Positions 17,578-25,964 of a stretch of 64,000 nt of DNA are shown here, piece after piece. Under the pieces are notes generated by a model. It was given only the letters and a program-made list of their open reading frames with translations, did not search any database and was not told the DNA's origin. Both the position numbers and the translations under genes were made by a program. Within the stretch, counting starts at the first letter, position 1. Each line of letters begins with the position of its first letter. The stretch is from Mycobacterium sp. URHD0025 (GTDB lineage: Bacteria; Actinomycetota; Actinomycetes; Mycobacteriales; Mycobacteriaceae). The stretch spans positions 1-64,000 of the forward strand of contig NZ_KE384491.1 of NCBI RefSeq assembly GCF_000426065.1. Reading direction: 5' to 3'.

Positions 17578-18381
17578 TTACCCGCCGGTGATGGTGCGCA
17601 GCTGCTGCATCGCCGAGCCCTGCACACTGCGGCGCGCCACCGGCTCGGCCGGCGGCTGATCCTGCGGCGCACCCTGTGCGGCGGCGAGCTGCTGGGCGGC
17701 CTGCTGCATCGCGGCCTGCTGCGCCGCGGACCTCAGCTGCTCAGCCATCGGCTCCGGCAGCTGCACCTGCAGCGGCGTGCGGACCGGCATCGGCGTATCG
17801 CCGCGACGAACCACACTGTCCGCCAATGACGCTCGCGCCTCGTCGACGAGCGCGTCGATGGTCTCCGGAGCACCGTTGACCACGCAGCGCACCATCCACC
17901 GGTAGCCGTCGACGCCGATGAAGCGCACCACGCCGCCATTGCCGGCGCCGACCACCTCGCGACCCCAAGGGCCGTCCTGGATGTTGACCGAGCTGGCGTC
18001 CTTGCGCAACGACTCGGCGAGTTCGCCTGCCACCTCACGCCACAGACCCGCGCTCTTGGGTGCGGCGTAGGCGGCGATGGTGAACCGCCCGTTCGGCGTG
18101 ACCACCCACACCGCGCTGGGCGCCCCGGCCTCGTTGAGCTCGACCTGGACCTGCCCACCGTCGGGCATGGGGATCAGCACCGAGCCGAGGTCGAGCCTGC
18201 CCTGCACCGCGACCTCTGGATCGTCGAAGTCCTCGATGTCGAAGGGGCCGTCATCCACCTGACCCTCGTCGAGATCGTCGGCCGGGTCGGCCGGGACCGC
18301 CTGCTCGACAACCTGCTCGTCGCCGTCCTGACGAGCGGAGTCGTCAGCCGAATCGTCGTTCTTGCGTTTTCCGAATGCCAT
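17578..18381 (-). CDS. DUF3710 family protein
   Basis: The 267-residue protein has an acidic, disordered first 60 residues (DDSADDSARQDGDEQVVEQA), a conserved globular DUF3710 domain at residues 60–210, and an Ala/Gln-rich tail (QQAAMQQAAQQLAAAQGAP). No signal peptide is present. Its ATG overlaps the TGA of dut by one base, a coupling conserved in mycobacteria (Rv2696c/Rv2697c). The function is unknown. Confidence 0.85.
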   Translation of the reverse strand: MAFGKRKNDDSADDSARQDGDEQVVEQAVPADPADDLDEGQVDDGPFDIEDFDDPEVAVQGRLDLGSVLIPMPDGGQVQVELNEAGAPSAVWVVTPNGRFTIAAYAAPKSAGLWREVAGELAESLRKDASSVNIQDGPWGREVVGAGNGGVVRFIGVDGYRWMVRCVVNGAPETIDALVDEARASLADSVVRRGDTPMPVRTPLQVQLPEPMAEQLRSAAQQAAMQQAAQQLAAAQGAPQDQPPAEPVARRSVQGSAMQQLRTITGG

Positions 18382-18845
18382 CACAAACTCGCATGTCCGC
18401 CGGAGGAACCGTGACCGCCGTCGCCACGGGAGGTGTCGGCCAGGCCGGCCTCGTCGAACGAGGTCACCTCGACCAACTCGGGCAGTTCTACCCGCTGCAC
18501 CAGCAGCTGGGCAATCCGGTCACCGCGGTTGACCACGATCGGCGTGTCGGGATCCAGGTTGATCAGCGAAACCTTGATCTCGCCCCGATAACCGGCATCT
18601 ACCGTGCCCGGACTGTTGACGATCGAAAGACCCACGCGGGCAGCCAAACCCGAACGCGGATGGATCAGTCCCACCATTCCGTGCGGAATGGCCACGGCAA
18701 TCCCGGTGGGAACGAGCTCGCGTTGCCCGGGGGCCAGCTCGACATCGCGCGCGCTGTAGAGGTCTACGCCCGCGTCCCCATCGTGCGCCCGGCTGGGCAT
18801 CGGTAGTTCGCGGTCCAATCGGACGACCGCCAGAGAGGTGGACAC
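18381..18845 (-). CDS. dut: Deoxyuridine 5'-triphosphate nucleotidohydrolase (dUTPase)
   Basis: This trimeric dUTPase hydrolyses dUTP to dUMP and PPi, keeping uracil out of DNA and supplying dTMP synthesis. The 154-residue protein matches the M. tuberculosis length. It shows the five family motifs: DAGVDLYSA, PRSGLA, GTVDAGYRGEI, GDRIAQLLVQRV and the C-terminal arm RGDGGHGSSGGHASL. The GTG start (VSTSLAVVRLDRE) gives this length, while the frame runs 16 codons further upstream over the divergent DUF3093 promoter. DUF3710 follows with a one-base overlap. Confidence 0.96.
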   Translation of the reverse strand: MSTSLAVVRLDRELPMPSRAHDGDAGVDLYSARDVELAPGQRELVPTGIAVAIPHGMVGLIHPRSGLAARVGLSIVNSPGTVDAGYRGEIKVSLINLDPDTPIVVNRGDRIAQLLVQRVELPELVEVTSFDEAGLADTSRGDGGHGSSGGHASL

Positions 18846-18870
18846 GACGTCACAGATTACTCTGAGCCGC

Positions 18871-19350
18871 GTGTCAGACACGCGCGCAACCACCCAAAGC
18901 GTTCAGTACCGCGAACGTTTGTGGGTGCCGTGGTGGTGGTCGCTGCCGGCTGCGCTGCTGGCAGGGGTGATCGCGTTCGAGATCGGCCTGGCCGCGCCGG
19001 CCATTCCGGCGTGGTTGCCCTACCTGTTGCTGTTCGGCGTGGCGGGGGCCGTGCTGATGTGGTTCAGCAAGACCGAATTGAAGGTGGTGCGCGACGGCGC
19101 CGGCGACACCGAGTTGTGGATCGGTGACGCACACCTGCCGACGAGTGTCATCTCGCGGACCGCAGAGGTGCCGCGGTCCGCCAAGTCGGCCGCACTGGGC
19201 CGTCAGCTCGATCCTGCCGCCTTCGTCGTGCACCGGGCCTGGGTTGGCCCGATGGTCCTGGTGGTACTCGATGATCCGGATGACCCCACCCCGTATTGGC
19301 TGGTCAGTTCGCGCCATCCGGATCGCGTCCTCGCTGTGCTCCGCGGCTGA
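18871..19350 (+). CDS. DUF3093 family membrane protein
   Basis: The 159-residue protein has two transmembrane helices at residues 22–42 and 47–63 (WWWSLPAALLAGVIAFEIGL) and a C-terminal soluble beta-rich domain, PH-like in layout. It is the DUF3093 family, typically beside dut. The GTG start lies only 25 bp from the divergent dut start. Its stop codon is the first of several TGA triplets inside a 26-bp tandem repeat. Confidence 0.85.
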   Translation: MSDTRATTQSVQYRERLWVPWWWSLPAALLAGVIAFEIGLAAPAIPAWLPYLLLFGVAGAVLMWFSKTELKVVRDGAGDTELWIGDAHLPTSVISRTAEVPRSAKSAALGRQLDPAAFVVHRAWVGPMVLVVLDDPDDPTPYWLVSSRHPDRVLAVLRG

Positions 19351-19434
19351 GCCGCGAATCCAGCTGGGGCGGCTGAGCCGCGAATCCAGCTGGGGAGGCT
19401 GAGCCGCGAATCCAGCCCGGGCGGCTGAGCCGCC
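19344..19434. repeat. 26-bp tandem repeat, about 3.5 copies, over a gene end
   Basis: Units start at 19344, 19370 and 19396, and a partial fourth at 19422. Each begins CGGCTGAGCCGCGAATCC (third copy: A for the first C) and ends in GCTGGGG or GCCCGGG. The first copy contains the end of the DUF3093 coding sequence and its TGA. Each unit includes the near-palindrome CGGCTGAGCCG. The array fills the space to the convergent DUF4193 gene. Confidence 0.85.
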
Positions 19435-19443
19435 TCAGGCGGC
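19430..19443. terminator. Small hairpin at convergent gene ends
   Basis: CCGCC and GGCGG pair around a TCA loop directly after the tandem repeat. The loop holds the TGA stop of the minus-strand DUF4193 gene. It could end transcription in both directions, but the stem is short and there is no T tract. Confidence 0.4.
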
Positions 19444-19737
19444 GCAGTCCGTGCAGATCATCACGCCGTTCTTCTCGCTCGCCAGCCGGCTCCTGTGATG
19501 CACCAAGAAGCAGCTGGAGCACGTGAACTCGTCGGCCTGCTTCGGGACCACCCGCACCGACAGTTCCTCGCCGGAGAGGTCTGCGCCCGGCAGCTCGAAC
19601 GACTCGGCCGTTTCTGTTTCATCGACATCCACAACAGCGGATTGCGCCTCGTTGCGCCGTGCCTTGAGCTCCTCCAGCGAATCCTCAGAAACCTCGTCTG
19701 CTTCGGAACGCCGTGGAGCGTCGTAGTCGGTAGCCAT
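19435..19737 (-). CDS. DUF4193 family protein, zinc-ribbon-like
   Basis: The 100-residue protein has an acidic N-terminal half and a C-terminal pair of cysteine motifs, CSSC (about residue 73) and CTDC (about residue 96), separated by HHRSR, as in a zinc ribbon. It matches DUF4193 (Rv2699c position, also 100 aa). The ATG has AAGGGAGG about nine bases upstream. Regulatory zinc binding is likely; the function is unknown. Confidence 0.87.
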   Translation of the reverse strand: MATDYDAPRRSEADEVSEDSLEELKARRNEAQSAVVDVDETETAESFELPGADLSGEELSVRVVPKQADEFTCSSCFLVHHRSRLASEKNGVMICTDCAA

Positions 19738-19902
19738 CGTCCGTGTCCCCTCCCTTACCTTGCAGCAGAGCTTTGTACCAGCGTCGAACGCATTCCCCAA
19801 ATTATTCGTGCCCGTATTGCCACACGTTTCAGTGTGATTTACGTCACACTACCGTCTGAGCACTGCTGCGCCAGCGAACACCGTTGCCCTTAGAGTGCAT
19901 GT

Positions 19903-20553
19903 GTGGTCGCGCAAATCACCGATGGCACAGCATTCGACCGACACGGTCGACCGTTCCGTCGGCGCAGTTTCGTTCCCGGCATCGTGCTCTTCGTCGCGCT
20001 TGCGGTGGTGACGATGATCGTGTGGATCATCGCGCTCAGCCAGCCCGCCGATGTGCACGAGGCAACGGTCTGCAACAACCCGCCGCCCGCCGCCGATCCG
20101 GCGGCGCCCAAGCTCGGCGAACAAGTGGCCCGCTCGGCCATGACCGAGGTCACACCCGCACCGCTTGCCGAGACCAGGATCCGGGTGCTCAATGCGAGCG
20201 GCCAGGGCGGTCAGGCAGGCGAGGTGGCCGGTGCGCTTCGCGATCTGGGCTTTGCCCAGCCCGAGGCCGCCAACGACCCGATCTACGCCAACACCCGGCT
20301 GGAGTGCCAGGGTCAGATCCGGTTCGGCCCGTCGGGCCGCACCGCCGCCGCCGCGGTGTGGCTGGTGGCTCCGTGCACCGAGCTGTTCCAGGACGAAAGG
20401 CCCGACGCCACAGTCGATCTGGCGCTCGGAACCGAGTTCAGCGAGCTCGCCAGCAACGATGACATCAAGGCAGTGCTGGCCAGCCTGCGGCCGGACGCCA
20501 CAGCGCCGTCGGATTCCGCGCTGCTGTCAAAGATCCATACCGGCGCCTGCTAG
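19903..20553 (+). CDS. cei: Cell envelope integrity protein Cei (LytR C-terminal domain)
   Basis: The 216-residue protein has a cytosolic Arg-rich start, one transmembrane helix at about residues 24–46 (FVPGIVLFVALAVVTMIVWI), and an extracytoplasmic LytR_C domain (RIRVLNASGQGGQAGEVAGAL). It matches Rv2700, described as Cei, which is required for normal cell-envelope permeability and drug tolerance in M. tuberculosis. The GTG start is followed by a conserved VVAQITDGTAFDRHGRP. Its 3' end overlaps the convergent suhB by 27 bp. Confidence 0.87.
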   Translation: MVAQITDGTAFDRHGRPFRRRSFVPGIVLFVALAVVTMIVWIIALSQPADVHEATVCNNPPPAADPAAPKLGEQVARSAMTEVTPAPLAETRIRVLNASGQGGQAGEVAGALRDLGFAQPEAANDPIYANTRLECQGQIRFGPSGRTAAAAVWLVAPCTELFQDERPDATVDLALGTEFSELASNDDIKAVLASLRPDATAPSDSALLSKIHTGAC

Positions 20554-21372
20554 CGCGCCGTGCAGGGCGCCGGCGATGCCCGGCGCGGACGCGGCCACCT
20601 GCTCGCAACCGGCGGCGGACGGCAACCACACCGTCGCCCCGGCCTCCGCCGCGACGAGCGCCGCCGCGGCCCAGTCCCAGACCTGGACGCCCTCTTCGTA
20701 GTACGCGTCCAAGCGGCCCGCGGCGACCATGCACAGATCGAGCGCACACGAGCCGATACGGCGCACGTCACGCACCGAGGGCAGCATCTGGGCCAGCACT
20801 CCGGCCTGCCGGCCACGCCGGCCGGCATCGTAGGCGAACCCGGTACCCACCAGCGCCATGGACAGGTCCTCCACGCCGCTGCACCGCAGCGCGGTCCTGA
20901 CCCCGTCCCGCACCACCTCGGCGCCGTGGCCCAGCGCGGCCGAGTACACCTCGCCGTCAGGCACGTTCGCGACGGCTCCGGCCACCGACCGCCCGTCGTA
21001 CTGCACGGCCACCGACACCGCGTAGGCGGGGATCCCGTAGACGAAGTTGACCGTGCCGTCGATCGGGTCGAGCACCCAGCTCAGTCCCCGGCGGCCGTCC
21101 TGCTGGCCGCCTTCCTCCTCCCCCAAGACCGGTTCCCCGGGCCGCAACACCGCCAGCCGCTCACGCAACCGCCGTTCGGTTTCGGTGTCGACGATCGTGA
21201 CGGGGTCGGTCGGGGTGCTCTTGGATCTGACGGTGCGCACGTCGTCACGTACCGCTGCGCCACCGGAGCCGAACACCTCGGCGCGGCGGCGGGCGACGAA
21301 CTCGGCGGCTTCGGCGGCGAGTTGCTCGGCCACCACTCGCAGGGCGGGAGCATCGAAACTGTTGTCGGTCAC
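20527..21372 (-). CDS. suhB: Inositol-1-monophosphatase SuhB
   Basis: This Mg2+-dependent phosphatase (281 aa) releases inositol from inositol 1-phosphate, which feeds phosphatidylinositol, PIM and mycothiol synthesis. Family motifs are present: VLGEEEGG, WVLDPIDGTVNFVYGIP (metal-binding DPIDGT) and VWDWAAAALVAAEAGA. The GTG start (VTDNSFDAP) gives the mycobacterial length; an upstream open extension of 59 codons is not conserved-looking. It overlaps cei tail to tail and is divergent from ppgK. Confidence 0.92.
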   Translation of the reverse strand: MTDNSFDAPALRVVAEQLAAEAAEFVARRRAEVFGSGGAAVRDDVRTVRSKSTPTDPVTIVDTETERRLRERLAVLRPGEPVLGEEEGGQQDGRRGLSWVLDPIDGTVNFVYGIPAYAVSVAVQYDGRSVAGAVANVPDGEVYSAALGHGAEVVRDGVRTALRCSGVEDLSMALVGTGFAYDAGRRGRQAGVLAQMLPSVRDVRRIGSCALDLCMVAAGRLDAYYEEGVQVWDWAAAALVAAEAGATVWLPSAAGCEQVAASAPGIAGALHGALAGAGMDL

Positions 21373-21530
21373 GGCCCTATCGCAACATCTTCCGCCCGAA
21401 AAGTCGCTTCGCGGTGGGCGCCGGACCACCCGCGGGTGTGAGGTCGAGCGACTAGGGTGGGGACGCGCCTTGGTTTGTCCCTCACCATGTCCGACAGCCT
21501 GCTCACCGCCTGTCCCACAAAGGAGCACCC

Positions 21531-22352
21531 ATGACCGCAGCCGACGCACCCGCGGCAGATCCGGTTCCCGCCGTCGAAGCCCAACGCCGCGGATTCGGCG
21601 TCGACGTCGGCGGTAGCGGGATCAAGGGCGGCATCGTCGACCTCGATACCGGGCAGCTCATCGGCGAGCGGTTCAAGCTCGACACGCCGCAGCCGTCGAC
21701 GCCCGAATCGGTGGCCAAGACGGTGGCTGCGGTGGTGGCCGAGTTCGGCTGGACCGGCAGCGTGGGCGTCACCTACCCGGGTGTCGTCACCGAGGGCATG
21801 GTGCGCACGGCGGCCAATGTCGACAAGGGCTGGATCGGTGTGAACGCCGCCGAGGTGATCAGCGCCGCGCTCGGCGGCCAGCCGGTGCGGGTGCTGAACG
21901 ACGCCGACGCCGCCGGCCTCGCCGAGGAGCGCTACGGGGCGGGCAAGGACAACTCCGGTGTCGTGGTGCTGCTCACCTTCGGCACCGGCATCGGCTCCGC
22001 CGTGATCCACAACGGGGTGTTGTTGCCCAACACCGAATTTGGTCACCTCGAGGTGGACGGCAAGGAGGCTGAACACCGCGCCGCGTCCTCGGTCAAGGAA
22101 CGCAAGGAGTGGAGTTACGCGCGGTGGAGCGAAGAGGTGAACAAGGTTCTGGTGACCATCGAGAACGCGATCTGGCCGGACCTGTTCATCGCGGGCGGCG
22201 GCATCAGCCGTAAATCCGACAAGTGGCTGCCACTGCTGAAAATCCGCACCCCGATCGTCCCGGCCGCTTTGCTCAACAGCGCCGGTATCGTCGGTGCGGC
22301 CATGGCCAGCGAGAGTCTGGTGACCACCGGCACGCAGGCTACCGCCGGGTAA
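21531..22352 (+). CDS. ppgK: Polyphosphate glucokinase PpgK
   Basis: PpgK phosphorylates glucose using inorganic polyphosphate (and ATP) as donor. The 273-residue ROK-family protein has the phosphate-binding FGVDVGGSGIKGG near residues 22–34, the catalytic VLNDADAAGLAEERYGAG, and a second nucleotide segment LTFGTGIGSAV. It lacks the ROK zinc-binding cysteines, as usual for polyphosphate glucokinases. AAAGGAG lies seven bases before the ATG. sigA is downstream after a 206-bp gap with its own promoter, an order conserved in mycobacteria. Confidence 0.94.
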   Translation: MTAADAPAADPVPAVEAQRRGFGVDVGGSGIKGGIVDLDTGQLIGERFKLDTPQPSTPESVAKTVAAVVAEFGWTGSVGVTYPGVVTEGMVRTAANVDKGWIGVNAAEVISAALGGQPVRVLNDADAAGLAEERYGAGKDNSGVVVLLTFGTGIGSAVIHNGVLLPNTEFGHLEVDGKEAEHRAASSVKERKEWSYARWSEEVNKVLVTIENAIWPDLFIAGGGISRKSDKWLPLLKIRTPIVPAALLNSAGIVGAAMASESLVTTGTQATAG

Positions 22353-22374
22353 CTTTGCCGCTTTCGGTCGGCGA

Positions 22375-22400
22375 CGTGCCGAAATTTGCCGCTCGGCACG
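22375..22400. terminator. Inverted repeat after ppgK
   Basis: CGTGCCGA (22375–22382) and TCGGCACG (22393–22400) are perfectly complementary around a 10-nt loop, 22 bp after the ppgK stop. There is no T tract, as in many mycobacterial terminators. A regulatory operator upstream of sigA is the other possibility. Confidence 0.45.
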
Positions 22401-22420
22401 GTGAACACCCACACTGTCGT

Positions 22421-22426
22421 TACAAT
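22421..22426 (+). promoter_or_regulatory. Candidate -10 element of the sigA promoter
   Basis: TACAAT fits the mycobacterial housekeeping -10 consensus TANNNT and lies 132 bp before the sigA GTG. No convincing -35 is seen, which is common in this genus. The resulting leader would be about 125 nt. Confidence 0.4.
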
Positions 22427-22558
22427 GGTCCTCGGCGGCCGCCTACCGAATAGCGGTGAATATCCCAGCCGATAAGAACGCCAACATTCGATAGCAGACG
22501 CTTTCGGTGGAGTATGCCCATGCCCGCCGAGAAATTTTGTGAGACCGAAAGGGTGTAC

Positions 22559-23995
22559 GTGGCAGCGACAAAAGCAAGCCCGGCGACCGACGAGCCGGTG
22601 AAGCGCACCGCTACCAAGACTCCCGCCAAGAAGGCCCCGGCCAAGCGGGCAGTCAAGAGCACCGCGGCCAAAGCCGAGGGCGGCACCGCCACCAAGCGCG
22701 CTCCTGCCAAGAAGGCGCCCGCCAAGAAGGCCGCGAAGGCCGTGGCGGGCAAGCCCGACGACGTCGCCGACGAACTCGAGACCACCGACGACCTCGAAGC
22801 AGGTCCCGAGGATCTCGAGGTCGACGACACCGAACTCGTGCTCGACGAGGAACTCGACACGGACGAGGACGTCGAGGATGCCGCCGACGACGAGGACGAC
22901 GACGCCGAAGAGGGCAAGGACGCCAAGGCCGCCGCGCCGGCCGCGGTCAAGGCGGCCAAGGCCGACGAGGACCACCCCGAGCCGTCCGAGAAGGACAAGG
23001 CTTCCGGCGACTTCGTGTGGGATGAGGAAGAGTCCGAGGCGCTGCGGCAGGCCCGCAAGGACGCGGAGCTGACGGCCTCGGCCGACTCCGTCCGCGCCTA
23101 CCTCAAGCAGATCGGCAAGGTCGCCCTCCTCAACGCGGAGGAAGAGGTCGAGCTCGCCAAGCGCATCGAAGCCGGGCTGTTCGCGACCCAGAAGATGGCC
23201 GAATTCGCCGAGAAGGGCGAAAAGCTCACCACTCAGGTGCGCCGCGACTACCAGTGGATCTGCCGCGACGGCGACCGCGCGAAAAACCATCTGCTGGAAG
23301 CCAACCTGCGTCTGGTGGTGTCGCTCGCCAAGCGCTACACCGGCCGCGGCATGGCGTTCCTGGACCTGATCCAGGAAGGCAACCTGGGCCTCATCCGCGC
23401 GGTCGAGAAGTTCGACTACACCAAGGGCTACAAGTTCTCCACGTACGCCACCTGGTGGATCCGCCAGGCCATCACCCGCGCCATGGCCGACCAGGCCCGC
23501 ACCATCCGTATCCCGGTGCACATGGTCGAGGTGATCAACAAGCTGGGCCGGATCCAGCGCGAGCTGTTGCAGGACCTGGGTCGCGAGCCCACGCCCGAAG
23601 AGCTGGCCAAGGAAATGGACATCACGCCGGAGAAGGTGCTGGAGATCCAGCAGTACGCGCGTGAGCCCATCTCGCTGGACCAGACCATCGGCGACGAGGG
23701 CGACAGCCAGCTCGGTGACTTCATCGAGGACAGTGAAGCGGTAGTGGCCGTGGACGCGGTGAGCTTCACGCTGCTGCAGGATCAGCTGCAGTCGGTGCTG
23801 GAGACGCTGTCCGAGCGTGAGGCCGGTGTGGTCCGGCTGCGGTTCGGCCTGACCGACGGCCAGCCCCGCACGCTCGACGAGATCGGCCAGGTCTACGGGG
23901 TGACGCGTGAGCGCATCCGCCAGATCGAGTCCAAGACCATGAGCAAGCTGCGCCACCCGAGCCGCTCACAGGTGCTGCGGGACTACCTGGACTAG
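22559..23995 (+). CDS. sigA: Primary sigma factor SigA (RpoD)
   Basis: SigA directs RNA polymerase to housekeeping promoters. The 478-residue protein has a disordered N-terminus in two parts: Lys/Ala/Thr-rich with AKKAP repeats (residues 10–65), then strongly acidic (65–140). Sigma region 1.2 starts near residue 175 (ADSVRAYLKQIGKVALL). Regions 2.1–2.4 follow at about 240–322 (FSTYATWWIRQAITRAM), and region 4.2, the helix-turn-helix, at about 437–470. The GTG start with AAAGGG upstream gives the conserved VAATKAS start. A strong terminator follows. Confidence 0.97.
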   Translation: MAATKASPATDEPVKRTATKTPAKKAPAKRAVKSTAAKAEGGTATKRAPAKKAPAKKAAKAVAGKPDDVADELETTDDLEAGPEDLEVDDTELVLDEELDTDEDVEDAADDEDDDAEEGKDAKAAAPAAVKAAKADEDHPEPSEKDKASGDFVWDEEESEALRQARKDAELTASADSVRAYLKQIGKVALLNAEEEVELAKRIEAGLFATQKMAEFAEKGEKLTTQVRRDYQWICRDGDRAKNHLLEANLRLVVSLAKRYTGRGMAFLDLIQEGNLGLIRAVEKFDYTKGYKFSTYATWWIRQAITRAMADQARTIRIPVHMVEVINKLGRIQRELLQDLGREPTPEELAKEMDITPEKVLEIQQYAREPISLDQTIGDEGDSQLGDFIEDSEAVVAVDAVSFTLLQDQLQSVLETLSEREAGVVRLRFGLTDGQPRTLDEIGQVYGVTRERIRQIESKTMSKLRHPSRSQVLRDYLD

Positions 23996-24020
23996 TCCGC
24001 TGGAACAGACCCGACGAGAT

Positions 24021-24049
24021 CGGCCCCCTCCGTCAGACGGAGGGGGCCG
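24021..24049. terminator. Intrinsic terminator after sigA
   Basis: A perfect 13-bp stem (CGGCCCCCTCCGT with ACGGAGGGGGCCG) with a 3-nt loop is followed by ATTTCT on the plus strand. It lies 26 bp after the sigA stop and before the convergent histidine phosphatase stop, so it may act in both directions. Confidence 0.85.
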
Positions 24050-24091
24050 ATTTCTCACTGCGGACCGGAAACTATGCCGGCCCGCGTCCGT

Positions 24092-25546
24092 TCATCGGCT
24101 GTCCGAAGCTGCGGCAGCCTTGCGGGAAGCCTTGCCGGAACCCGCGTCCTCGCGCGAAGCACTTGGCGCGCCCACACTTTCGGACACCTTCTCGGAGGCT
24201 TCGGTGAGACTGCCGACCGAGGACTTCACCGTCGACCTCAGCTGGTCGGCGGCATCGGACACCGCGGTACGAACCTGGTCACCGGCGCGCTTGGCATCGG
24301 CAAAAGCCTTGCCGGGCCTGACCATGTTGCCGCTGGTCAGATTGGTCCCGCCGTTGCCCCGCACGGCCGAGGCGACCTTCCGGGACGCGCCGGTGCGATC
24401 GGAACCGGCCGAATTCGACGCTCGCTTCGGGACTGCCACCGGGGCATCCAGCGGCTTCAGCATGTCCGTGGCCGAACCCGTGCCCGGGACAACGGTCTTG
24501 GCCGTGTCCGACACCGTGTCGGTGCGCTCCGAAACCGGATCGGAATCCGGATCGCGCACCCCGTCGATCGCCTTGCCGACCCGCTTGATGACCTCGGCAT
24601 TGATCGCCCGGTTGAACTTGGCCACCGAGAACGAGGCATCGGCCACACTGCGGTTGATCGTCGTCGCAACCTTGGTCACGTCACCGGTGGCGAACGAGTC
24701 GGTGACCTGCTTCATGGCCGCTCCGAGCTGGCGGTTGAGCGTCCGCACCTGCAGGCCGACCTCGTGCCCGAAAGTCGGCTCGGGGCTGAACCGTTGGCCG
24801 TTCCAGTCCGTCACTGTCCAGCCGTCCTCGGGGTTGCCTTCGATGACCACGTAGTCGGTGTTGCCCAGGGCATGCTGGCTCAGCAGCATGCCCTTCTCCG
24901 CCAGGGTGAGATTCTTGGCGTTCATCATCGTCCAGAACATGATGGTGCCGCCGTGGGAGAACACGATCACGTTGCGGTCGCCCTTGTCGTACATGGTCTT
25001 CAACGCGCCGTCGACGCGCGCGTCGAACTCGTTGCCGTCGATCGACCCCGGGATCCGCACGCCGAGTTGGCCACCGAACGCCCAGGCGATCGGGGCCTGG
25101 AGATAGCCACCGAGCGCACCGCTCTCGGGCGTGCCCTCGTAGTCGCCCGCCTCGATCTCCTGCAACCCGGGCAGCACCTGGATCGGCAGACCCAGATAGG
25201 CCGACATGGGTTCCGCGGTCTGCTGGGTTCGGATCATCTGCGACGCGTAGATCGCGTCGTAGTTGTTGTCGCCCAGCTTGTCGACCACCGCCTGGGCCTG
25301 CTCGCGCCCCAGCGGGGTGAGCGACGGACCGGGTGTCGAGGTGTCGATGTTCCCTGACGTGTTGCCCGCGGACTGAGCGTGCCGCACGAACGTGACCCGC
25401 ATGTTCTCGGCGGCCCATGCCGGCAGCACGGACATCACGAAAAACCCGATGGCAGTGAGCACGATGCCAACGGCTCTCCATGTCGTTCTCGACCGGCGCC
25501 GTACAGCGGGTACGGCGCCGTTGTCGAAGTTGCTGTGTCGGTCCAT
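24092..25546 (-). CDS. Exported histidine phosphatase superfamily protein
   Basis: The 484-residue protein has a cytosolic start with Arg-rich flank (PAVRRRSRTTWRAVG), a hydrophobic signal or anchor (IVLTAIGFFVMSVLPAWA, ending near residue 45), then a phosphoglycerate-mutase-like domain. RHAQSAGNTSG holds the catalytic His and FSHGGTIMF the second His. After about residue 270 a long low-complexity Ser/Ala/Lys tail follows. The ATG has GAAGAGGA upstream. The substrate outside the membrane is unknown. It marks the left core-genome border of the accessory island. Confidence 0.8.
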   Translation of the reverse strand: MDRHSNFDNGAVPAVRRRSRTTWRAVGIVLTAIGFFVMSVLPAWAAENMRVTFVRHAQSAGNTSGNIDTSTPGPSLTPLGREQAQAVVDKLGDNNYDAIYASQMIRTQQTAEPMSAYLGLPIQVLPGLQEIEAGDYEGTPESGALGGYLQAPIAWAFGGQLGVRIPGSIDGNEFDARVDGALKTMYDKGDRNVIVFSHGGTIMFWTMMNAKNLTLAEKGMLLSQHALGNTDYVVIEGNPEDGWTVTDWNGQRFSPEPTFGHEVGLQVRTLNRQLGAAMKQVTDSFATGDVTKVATTINRSVADASFSVAKFNRAINAEVIKRVGKAIDGVRDPDSDPVSERTDTVSDTAKTVVPGTGSATDMLKPLDAPVAVPKRASNSAGSDRTGASRKVASAVRGNGGTNLTSGNMVRPGKAFADAKRAGDQVRTAVSDAADQLRSTVKSSVGSLTEASEKVSESVGAPSASREDAGSGKASRKAAAASDSR

Positions 25547-25964
25547 TTCCTCTTCCTCTATCAAGTTGTTCCTGCCGGCGACGTTCGGACTTCACGGTTT
25601 CGGTGTGTCGGCCACCTCACCACGCCGGGCCATGTGATGGTGCGCACTCGAGGAGGGGCAGGGAGACGTGGTCTCGCTCAGCGGTACAAGACTTCTGGCC
25701 GTGTGGCAGTTGGAAGGGTGAGGCTCGTGCTCGTTCACACGTCAATTGCGCTCCACGAGTGCCGAATTCAGCTGGTCTCACTGCGCGCAACACACGGACC
25801 CGCGAGGGTCCGTGTGATCCGGTAGAGACGAAGGGTCCGGCCCGTTTCGCACACAGGCCGAAGGTGTCAGCTACGCCGAAGCCGCTGCCGCCCAGGGTGT
25901 TCCGGTGGTGCGCCGATGTCCGAGCGGTCCCGCAACGCGAAGCCCGACCGCCCCGCGCGGCGTG
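25547..25964. other. 418-bp intergenic region without a gene
   Basis: No supportable coding sequence is seen. It should contain the promoter of the exported histidine phosphatase, because both flanking genes are read on the minus strand. It is the junction between core genes and the accessory island and contains one strong hairpin (25791–25816). Confidence 0.6.
25791..25816 (-). terminator. Hairpin downstream of the BVMO gene
   Basis: CACACGGACCC and GGGTCCGTGTG form a perfect 11-bp stem with a 4-nt loop, 149 bp past the monooxygenase stop. It lacks a T tract, so it is probably a mycobacterial-type terminator that isolates the island from the histidine phosphatase gene. Confidence 0.6.

Noticed and set aside
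22114..23956. Minus-strand frame of 613 codons across ppgK and sigA
   Set aside because: It is antisense to two certain genes and has no domain.
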